Part shown: in pieces, positions 17,801 to 21,428 of the stretch
How positions within the stretch are numbered: position 1 is the first letter of the stretch
How the letters are laid out: the number at the start of each line of letters is the position of its first letter
Assembly: GCA_000969725.1 (NCBI GenBank)
Contig: JXSR01S066220.1
Direction: 5' to 3' (one strand)
Length of the DNA stretch: 21,428 bases
Source: Ophiothrix spiculata
Lineage: Eukaryota > Echinodermata > Ophiuroidea > Amphilepidida > Ophiotrichidae
Program-made: the position numbers and the translations under genes
The notes under the pieces: model-generated
Told to the model about the DNA's origin: nothing
The model's database searches: none
What the model saw: the letters and a program-made list of their open reading frames with translations, nothing else

Positions 17801-18769
17801 TTACAATTATTGTTTCAAATAAATTTTGGACACGATTTGACAATTCGAACGCAACCAACCATGCAACGCGCCTGTAACAAGGACATCGAGACAGTACGCA
17901 ACGTCGTTTCAAATCGGTACTGCGACACCGCACGTGCATAGATAGCGTTGCTTATAATTTGCATAAATTGCACAGGCAATACTGTGACGCAAGGTTCAGA
18001 ATTTTCATGTCGGAAAATTACTTTAAACAACAATAGTATTAGATAAAGTATTTCATATGATTATGTTGAGGGCGCTGTAACATTTTGAAAAATTGTGCCA
18101 TTTGAGTTTTTAAACTCTAACGTTAATTCTGTTCGATGTTCAAAGCTGGCCCTAGAGTTAGACTATTACATTTCCTGATTTTAAAGTGAACAGAGACAAA
18201 TAAATATATACCAATTTGTCTCAGATTGTGGATGACAACTAGGGACAAATGATAAATGTTGTAGATAAGATGTTGGAGTCGGAAGGAGTCAGCTGGCCAT
18301 GGCATGGATGGTGAATCGATCGTGACGAATACTATTGTTTGTGACAGTAATTTGTGAACGCGTACTCAAGTCGTGACCGTTGACGCAGACCGTTTTCATG
18401 TGGGAGAGGCCTGCGTGATCGCTAACATTGACGTGTTCACACATTAAATACGCATGTACATCGCAAATCAATTTGACACAGAGTGGCAGAAGACAGATAT
18501 TTCCCGCAGGGGTTCTCAATTAAATTTGTTGGCGGGCCATTAAGGACAAATGCCAGTTTAAAAATACCTCTTGGGAGGGCCAAATTAAGACCCCTGTATT
18601 CCAGAGGCGATTGAAGGGGCCAGGGCCAAATAAAAGTAGTTCGCGGGCTGCTATTTGAGAAGGCCTGGTACTGGTTTACCGCCTTGTCTTTTCTGATGAA
18701 TGCTATTTTTGTATTACCTTCACCAATCTTCTCTATTTTGGAATAATCATTCATTTTGTCATTTGCCAT
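8011..18769 (-). CDS. CDK1: Cyclin-dependent kinase 1 (Cdc2), seven coding exons
   Basis: CDK1 is the Ser/Thr kinase that binds A- and B-type cyclins and drives mitotic entry. Joining the seven exons gives 930 bp: 309 residues plus TAG, or 304 from the second ATG, against 297 in human. In second-ATG numbering, GEGTYG holds the Wee1/Myt1 targets Thr14 and Tyr15, VALKK holds Lys33, the cyclin-binding helix is PSTTIRE (45-51), HRDLKPQN holds the catalytic Asp128, [10 protein letters not shown] is the Mg-binding loop and VYTHE holds Thr161, the CAK site. [13 protein letters not shown] and [16 protein letters not shown] favour CDK1 over CDK2. Oddities are Ala48 to Thr in PSTAIRE, one extra Ser in KELSRHPN and one residue fewer in ETIRSSLMD. 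No frameshift or stop is seen, so it looks functional. The introns are full of transposons. Confidence 0.95.
8131..8659. other. CDK1 intron 6, no feature recognised
   Basis: Intron sequence without a further exon-like frame. Codons flanked by splice sites were looked for and not found. Confidence 0.5.
8660..9045. repeat. Degenerate dispersed repeat, copy 1 (CDK1 intron 6)
   Basis: Two parts match the copy at 16695-16840 in the same orientation: cacgcaaagctgtgtgcatg...agaagatgcga near 8660-8725, and atgcccgaataaaaatggtg...gagtctgatatct...tctatggttt near 8985-9045. The part between them, about 260 bp, is missing or diverged in the other copy. No ends or coding sequence were identified. Confidence 0.4.
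9046..9532. other. CDK1 intron 6, no feature recognised
   Basis: Intron sequence between the dispersed repeat and the CAAGG element. No structure supported. Confidence 0.5.
9533..9950. mobile_element. CAAGG-ended foldback MITE, copy A (hAT-like)
   Basis: The element starts CAAGGAAGTTATAT...AGGGGAAC and ends GTTCCCCTATAAAACATCCTTG; the two ends are inverted repeats of about 30 bp apart from a 6-bp insertion (tgatat) on the left. TTGGCTC directly flanks both sides (GTTGGCTC at 9525-9532 and 9950-9957), a 7-8-bp target duplication, as hAT-type transposases make. The inside is also partly palindromic: ccgccatcttg...ttgtacctccgg recurs inverted as ccggaggtacaa...ccaagatggctgccg. The 75-codon minus frame here has DNA-level similarity to a frame in copy B and is probably not a protein. 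Confidence 0.7.
10184..10325 (-). CDS. CDK1: CDK1 exon 6: C-lobe
   Basis: Acceptor TTTATTTTGTACAG and donor GTGAGT flank 142 bp encoding [27 protein letters not shown], and [26 protein letters not shown] matches CDK1 (human VKNLDENGLDLL) and differs from CDK2. It ends in phase 0. Confidence 0.95.
10326..10924. other. CDK1 intron 5 distal part, no feature recognised
   Basis: AT-rich intron sequence; no additional exon or repeat boundary seen. Confidence 0.5.
10925..12067. repeat. Direct repeat pair flanking C1
   Basis: taaggactaatttctct followed by agcacagaa at 10925-10950 recurs as taaggactaatttctct followed by tatcacagaa at 12041-12067. The right copy touches the C1 end and lies 10 bases from the exon 5 donor. 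It may be a long target duplication, although 12 bases (tataatatgtac) separate the left copy from the C1 end. Confidence 0.55.
10963..12040. mobile_element. Foldback transposon copy C1 in CDK1 intron 5
   Basis: The left end ggtcgtgcatctggaactga and the inverted right end ggccatgcgtcgtaaactgg match at most positions, defining a 1.08-kb element. Inside, a roughly 90-bp block (gtatacattttctgaaagga, aattgcacaaggaatccaaa, aggaggtaggg) at 11495-11593 recurs inverted at 11850-11950; a third, direct, diverged copy starts at 11702. The same blocks occur in copy C2 (15247 and inverted 15627). A GGTGGCGGAAGC-type short repeat occurs near 11195-11220. No transposase frame is present. Confidence 0.6.
12077..12240 (-). 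CDS. CDK1: CDK1 exon 5: P+1 loop and substrate lobe
   Basis: Acceptor TTCCCCTCACAG and donor GTATAG flank 164 bp encoding [29 protein letters not shown] and [14 protein letters not shown]. The APE motif and DVWSIG are canonical. It ends in phase 2 (AG), giving Arg with exon 6. The donor lies 10 bases from the 12041-12067 direct repeat. Confidence 0.95.
12241..12947. other. CDK1 intron 4, no feature recognised
   Basis: A 707-bp intron, the shortest of this gene and the only one in which I see no transposon. Confidence 0.6.
12948..13118 (-). CDS. CDK1: CDK1 exon 4: catalytic and activation loops
   Basis: Acceptor TTCTTACCTACAG and donor GTATGAG flank 171 bp (57 codons, phase 0 at both ends). 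It encodes [38 protein letters not shown] and VRVYTHE, so it carries the catalytic Asp, the DFG motif and the CAK phosphorylation site. The upstream intron stays open in the same frame for about 210 bases, into the element at 13179. Confidence 0.95.
13179..13391. mobile_element. CAAGG-ended MITE, copy B, right end missing
   Basis: It begins CAAGGAAGTTATATAGGGGA, as copy A does, and shares ctccgccatcttgtgtcgct, acctccggatatatt, atcttcac.tgacgcata and acttgctctgat with it. The match stops at 13391, where A continues into aaagtacgcc but B passes into the hairpin array. No right terminal repeat was found. It sits 60 bp upstream of the exon 4 acceptor. Confidence 0.65.
13403..13886. repeat. Five-unit tandem array of hairpin-forming repeats
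   Basis: Five units start at 13403, 13503, 13606, 13693 and 13780, spaced 100, 103, 87 and 87 bp. Each begins taatcactaaactcc, followed by aaaatgatcgctaaat, a spacer ending aatacctg, and tatttagcgatca, so each unit can fold into an approximately 11-bp GATCGCTAAAT/ATTTAGCGATC stem with a loop of about 17 bases. Units 1, 3 and 4 end in ctaa(c/a)cccc-like junctions, often with gtgatgatcac, itself a near palindrome. The array starts directly after copy B and lies in CDK1 intron 3. Confidence 0.8.
13887..14545. other. CDK1 intron 3 distal part, no feature recognised
   Basis: A 73-codon plus-strand frame here lacks any supporting motif or splice context. Nothing else recognised. Confidence 0.5.
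14546..14666 (-). CDS. CDK1: CDK1 exon 3: hinge region
   Basis: Acceptor TATATCCCAG and donor GTATGTG flank 121 bp encoding [20 protein letters not shown] and then [33 protein letters not shown] is the hinge between kinase lobes. ETIRSSLMD is one residue shorter than the human segment. The exon ends in phase 0. Confidence 0.95.
14816..14844 (+). repeat. A29 run, possible retroposon tail
   Basis: A run of 29 A residues is followed by tcgccgaccgaccctg. It may be the poly(A) tail of a short retroposon on the plus strand, or a slippage-grown microsatellite. No retroposon body was recognised upstream. Confidence 0.5.
15142..16536. mobile_element. Foldback transposon copy C2, with nested hAT MITE
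   Basis: The ends ggccatgcgttttgaattgg and its inverted copy ccaattcaaaacgcatggcc match perfectly over at least 22 bp, and TTTG flanks both sides (15138-15141 and 16537-16540), a possible 4-bp target duplication. The internal blocks gtatacattttctgatagga (15247) and inverted aatgtatacttttc (15621) are shared with C1. Without the nested MITE and its duplication the element is about 0.94 kb, close to C1. No transposase frame is seen. Confidence 0.6.
16060..16503 (+). mobile_element. hAT MITE copy D1 (CAGTGTTGCCAAA ends)
   Basis: A 444-bp element with 13-bp perfect terminal repeats, CAGTGTTGCCAAA and TTTGGCAACACTG, and a perfect 8-bp target duplication ACTATATA (16052-16059 and 16504-16511). CAGTG ends plus an 8-bp duplication are diagnostic of hAT transposons. 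Both subterminal parts are rich in GCTACTTT words (near 16096, 16146, 16157 and 16438), a pattern expected of transposase-binding sites. There is no coding capacity. It is nested inside C2, within CDK1 intron 2. Confidence 0.9.
16695..16840. repeat. Degenerate dispersed repeat, copy 2 (CDK1 intron 2)
   Basis: Matches the copy at 8660-9045 in cacaaagcgtgcgtgtatg, gcaagatgcgatg, atgccggaataaaaat, gagtctggtatct and aaatctatggtt. It is shorter because the middle part is absent. The 98-codon frame overlapping it is not a gene candidate. Confidence 0.4.
17093..17252 (-). CDS. CDK1: CDK1 exon 2: ATP site and PSTTIRE helix
   Basis: Acceptor TGTATTTTAG and donor GTGAGT flank 160 bp encoding TYGIVYKG, the catalytic Lys in VALKK, the helix [16 protein letters not shown] and SRHPNIV. 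The exon ends in phase 2 (AA), completed to Lys by the first base of exon 3. Confidence 0.95.
17479..17553. repeat. 75-bp hairpin element
   Basis: tagtccatcttgatggacct and the inverted tagtccatctagatgaacct form 20-bp arms with two mismatches, around a CpG-rich loop (gagcgccgacgcttcgcg). It lies in CDK1 intron 1. Confidence 0.6.
17554..18506. other. CDK1 intron 1 central part, no feature recognised
   Basis: Several short frames occur on the minus strand but show no family motif or flanking splice sites. Confidence 0.5.
18507..18667. mobile_element. Short hAT-like MITE beside exon 1
   Basis: CAGGGGTTCTCAA at 18507 and the inverted end CCAGGCCTTCTCAA at 18667 are near-matching terminal repeats. 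ggcgggcc and gcgggctg continue the inverted similarity inside. CAGGGGTTCTCAA-type ends are common in hAT MITEs. I could not find a matching 8-bp duplication, so it is probably old. It ends 50 bp from the exon 1 splice donor. Confidence 0.5.
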
Positions 18770-18795
18770 TTTGACTGAAGCTTGACTTTGAACAG
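18718..18795 (-). CDS. CDK1: CDK1 exon 1: start codons and start of glycine loop
   Basis: Coding sequence starts at ATG 18769-18767 (context TCAAAATGG, strong) and reads [17 protein letters not shown] plus one base, with a GTAATA donor at 18717. A second in-frame ATG at 18754 would give [13 protein letters not shown], which matches the usual CDK1 start and numbering exactly. The exon start at 18795 is inferred from the acceptor CTTTTCTTCAAGTTCAG; a nearer AG at 18776-18775 is an alternative. Intron 1 is phase 1. Confidence 0.85.
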
Positions 18796-19235
18796 CTGAA
18801 CTTGAAGAAAAGTAAAGTTGACCTCAGCTCACCACTCCCGAAACATGAATTGAAGTTGATGAAAAAAATCTGAAAAGCAAAATTTACAAATATTTATTTA
18901 ATTTAAAAATCTTTGACGCTAACAAAGGCATTGGACTGATATATGACAGCTTTCTTTAAAAATTAATGATCAGATTTCTTTGTTCATGTGTTTTAAAAGC
19001 GCTCAGTCGATGATCATCATCACATGATCATGATCGTATCGCAGCGACGATCGTGAAATACGATTCAAAAATCCTATTAAACGAATGTAGATATCTTGTT
19101 GCAACTCATATTCAACGATTCTTCAATCTTTAAAGTTTACTCTTGTAAGGTGAGAACACTCAGTAATCATCATTTTATTCAGAAAATATCAAAATAAATC
19201 GAGACATTTGAAAATGAAACACAACGTTTACTTAC

Positions 19236-19317
19236 CTCCCCGAATTTAAACTACCTGCCAGCTGATTCATTCATACAGGCCGCCTAGTTCGAAAGGAACC
19301 AATCAAAGAAGTTCAAG
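19236..19317 (-). promoter_or_regulatory. CDK1: Likely CDK1 promoter and non-coding first exon
   Basis: On the minus strand, ATTGG (inverted CCAAT, 19303-19299) is followed by TTCGAA (19293-19288), GGCGGCC and TTTAAA, and then GGGGAG with a strong GTAAGT donor at 19235. CDK1 promoters in vertebrates use CCAAT boxes bound by NF-Y and TTTGAA-type CHR elements bound by DREAM/MuvB complexes; TTCGAA is a known CHR variant. The donor suggests a non-coding exon joined to the exon starting at 18795 or 18774. The transcription start is not visible. Confidence 0.5.
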
Positions 19318-19761
19318 CAGTGTTGCCAAAAAATTTCAGCCAAAGTAGCGGTAAAAATCGCCCAAAATAGAAAAAAGTAGCCCAACATTTCAATTCATAA
19401 AACTTGCTCCATTTTATTGTGACCATTTATTCTACATCCCGGAAATGGCTCATAAGAGGACCTCAAGTGCCATAAAATTCCCAGTCACTGATGAATATCC
19501 CATTTTAATACTGTCATAAAACCGTCCTTACACTCGAGTGCCCACTAATTAGGGGATTATCTTCATTAATTGAGAGAAAATAAGTGATAATCCTAATGCA
19601 ATAGCCTTTCAAGTGACTATTTTGACAAAGTCGCCCAATTTTAGGCCATAAAATAAGAAGTAGCCCAAAAGTAGCGAAGTAGCGGTAGCACTTTGCTTGT
19701 CGCGGCGCTAAAGTCAAAAGTAGCCCAATTAGGCTACTAAATCGCGGCTTTGGCAACACTG
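19318..19761 (-). mobile_element. hAT MITE copy D2 abutting the CDK1 promoter
   Basis: The reverse complement matches D1 over its whole length with roughly 20 differences by eye, with the same CAGTGTTGCCAAA ends. The flanks lack a clean 8-bp duplication: the sides read agaagttcaag and agaagttgtaag, which share agaagtt but not at the expected offset. Its inner edge is 15 bp from the CCAAT box at 19299-19303. The 81-codon minus frame inside it is a shadow. Confidence 0.85.
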
Positions 19762-20219
19762 AGAAGTTGTAAGATAAATAGATTTCTCATTACCCAATCA
19801 AATTTGAAGACATACAATAGAGCGCGTGTTTATATAAAGTAACTTGCGAATAATGTTTTATGTAGCAGGGTAGAAAGTTACTAAAATGTTCAATTTATAA
19901 TTATAAAAAGTATATTAAATCATTATAACCTTTAATAAAATTTAATTGTTTCAGAAATTTATGAATCAGTTAAAATAGCTCAAAATTAAAGTGAATGATG
20001 GGGAAATGTATTGGAAAATGAAATCTTCAAGTGTACGTTAATTTTGCATTAATTTCACAGGATTAATTTCAAATAGATTGAAAACGCCCTCACTTTACGA
20101 AATTTTTATTACTTGAGCTTGATGGGGCTATCTCATTGTTAAGTTTTGCCCTGGTTTTGAGCAGGCAGATTCTGAAATTATTCTTATTATTCTTGAAAGT
20201 TGCATGAAAGCATCCTAGA
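19762..20219. other. AT-rich sequence upstream of CDK1, nothing recognised
   Basis: No frame, RNA or repeat end supported. Confidence 0.5.
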
Positions 20220-20600
20220 ACAGCGCAAGGGGATGGGGACAGGGTCGTAGCTAGAATTTTTTCAAGGGGTGCAGATTTTCAAAAAGTGGACCTTTTGGAG
20301 GAAATTTTTTGTTTTGGTCAAACCTAAACTAATTTTTAAACTGTTTTTGACAAAGTGACAAGCAAAAAAAAAGAAAAAAAGAAAAAACTTTTTTTAGCAA
20401 TTTTGCAAAAAACGACCTATACATTTACGTGTTTTGGTGCTTTTGGATGTTCTTTTGTTGGACATTTAGGGACTTTTTGTGGACCTTTATTGTACATCGT
20501 CAAATTGGGGGGGGGGGGGGGTGCGACGCCCCCACCGCACACCCACTGTGGTTACGTAGCTAGAGGAGGGGGACACCCCCAATCATTCATATCAGTCGGT
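20220..20600. repeat. Repeat-derived sequence with G15 run
   Basis: gtcgtagcta near 20246 and ttacgtagctagagg near 20551 bracket a stretch with aaggggtgcag, a run of 15 G (20507-20521) and gtgcgacgccccc, which folds back on the G run. Such gtagctag...ggggtgcg segments look like a transposon end, but I cannot name the family. Confidence 0.4.
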
Positions 20601-20720
20601 AGAGGGGTGAGGGGAGAAAAAAAGAGAAGAGACAGAAAAAAAAAAAAACCAAGGAAAGGAAAAGAAAAGAGGAAAGGAAAGAAACGGAAAGAAAAGCAAA
20701 GAAAAGCAAAGAAAAAAAAC
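20601..20720 (+). repeat. Purine-rich (GA)n-like tract
   Basis: About 120 bases are nearly all A and G (gagggg, gagaag, ggaaagg, gaaaag) with few pyrimidines. It yields the basic 174-codon frame at 20355-20879, which is compositional and not a gene. Mirror-symmetric purine tracts can form triplex DNA. Confidence 0.7.
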
Positions 20721-21300
20721 CCAAACAAACAAGGAACTCAGAATGAGCCTAGAGGAGGTACTACCTTCATTTCTCCTCCATCCGAGGTAGGGGGAAATAG
20801 GGTTGCACAATGTAGTTTTATACACACTGAAAACATTATCGTCAAACGTGGTGGAAAAGTCGTCAAACAGGGGTTATAAATTAGTCATGCAAGTGAATTT
20901 CTCCTTATTCGTCGCTTGACGATATTTGCGGGCGCATGCCAAACGAAAACAAATGCAGGACAAACTATTTTTGTAACTGTACGAATTACAAATCTGTGCA
21001 GGACGAGTTTGATCGATTGACAAATGTACTTTTCGTTAATTGACAAATGCACATTGTCATGAGCCAAGGTGAAGACAAACTAATGAAGGCATGACAAGCT
21101 ATGTTGACAAACTTCTTTGAGCACGACTAACCATACCTGAGAGCTGACGAATTTGCATGACGAATGATATCGTATATAACGGATGAATTTGAAAAATCCT
21201 GCTCTCTGATTGGTTAATGTACGCGATGTGGGCGTGGTCTAGGTTTAAGATAAAGGACGGCAAAGCCCTTAAGAGTAAGGGTTTGGGGGTTAAGGGGTGT
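20721..21300. other. Right-end sequence, no gene recognised
   Basis: Short recurring words such as tgacaaa and tgacgaa occur between 20990 and 21160 but no clear unit emerges. No coding frame is supported. Confidence 0.4.
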
Positions 21301-21428
21301 ATTTCACAAAGGTGATCGTAAGTTCTATTCGTGAGTACAATCGTAAGTCGAAAAACGATCGTGGCTATACGAATGATCGTAAGATCCATTTCACAAAAGG
21401 TTGTAAAACCAATCGGAGCTACGAACGA
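21301..21428. repeat. Part of a repeat running off the right edge
   Basis: atttcacaaaggtgatcgta at 21301 recurs in diverged form as atttcacaaaaggttgtaa at 21388, and atcgtaag occurs three times (near 21314, 21340 and 21376). This looks like the edge of a short repeat family cut by the window end. Confidence 0.4.

Noticed and set aside
8011-18769. CDK2 or another PSTAIRE kinase instead of CDK1
   Set aside because: [23 protein letters not shown] and MLIYDPAKR match CDK1; CDK2 has a PGDSEID context and a different C-lobe. [13 protein letters not shown] is shared-looking but not decisive.
8011-18769. CDK1 pseudogene
   Set aside because: All seven exons keep frame, phase and consensus splice sites, with every catalytic residue present.
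20355-20879. 174-codon open frame
   Set aside because: It spans the G15 run and the purine tract, giving poly-Gly and Lys/Arg/Glu runs. This is composition, not a protein family.

Overview
The window is from an animal nuclear genome. It is AT-rich, carries spliced genes with GT-AG introns, and is crowded with short non-autonomous transposons. The frequent ACATGTA words and the mix of hAT-like, TTAA-flanked and foldback elements would suit a marine invertebrate, perhaps a deuterostome. That placement is inference only.

The main gene is CDK1, the mitotic cyclin-dependent kinase, on the minus strand. Seven coding exons between 18769 and 8011 join without a frame break into a 309-residue kinase (304 from the second in-frame ATG). 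All splice sites are readable. It keeps the Thr-Tyr inhibitory pair, the catalytic Lys, [11 protein letters not shown] and the activating Thr in VYTHE. The usually invariant PSTAIRE helix reads PSTTIRE. A likely non-coding first exon and a short promoter with an inverted CCAAT box and a TTCGAA element lie at about 19236-19317.

Left part (1-2200): an unidentified minus-strand open frame runs off the left edge. The last two exons of an unidentified plus-strand gene end at 1752, with a poly(A) signal at 2173. Its lysine-rich, acidic-ended tail suggests a nuclear protein, but I do not recognise it.

Middle intergenic part (2200-7900): nested inverted-repeat elements, including a TTAA-flanked MITE (4925-5057) inside a 1.4-kb inverted repeat; a tRNA-like sequence (6235-6307); and a near-perfect 50-bp-arm hairpin (7240-7379). 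The CDK1 poly(A) signal is at 7941-7936.

The CDK1 introns hold at least four repeat families: a foldback family (10963-12040 and 15142-16536), a CAGTG...CACTG hAT MITE (16060-16503, with a second copy next to the promoter at 19318-19761), a CAAGG-ended element with CCGCCATCTTG motifs (9533-9950 and 13179-13391), and a degenerate dispersed repeat (8660-9045 and 16695-16840). Intron 3 also has a five-unit array of about 87-103 bp in which each unit can fold into a GATCGCTAAAT hairpin. The right end (19762-21428) has no gene I can support; it holds repeat debris, a G15 run, a purine-rich tract and part of another repeat running off the edge.
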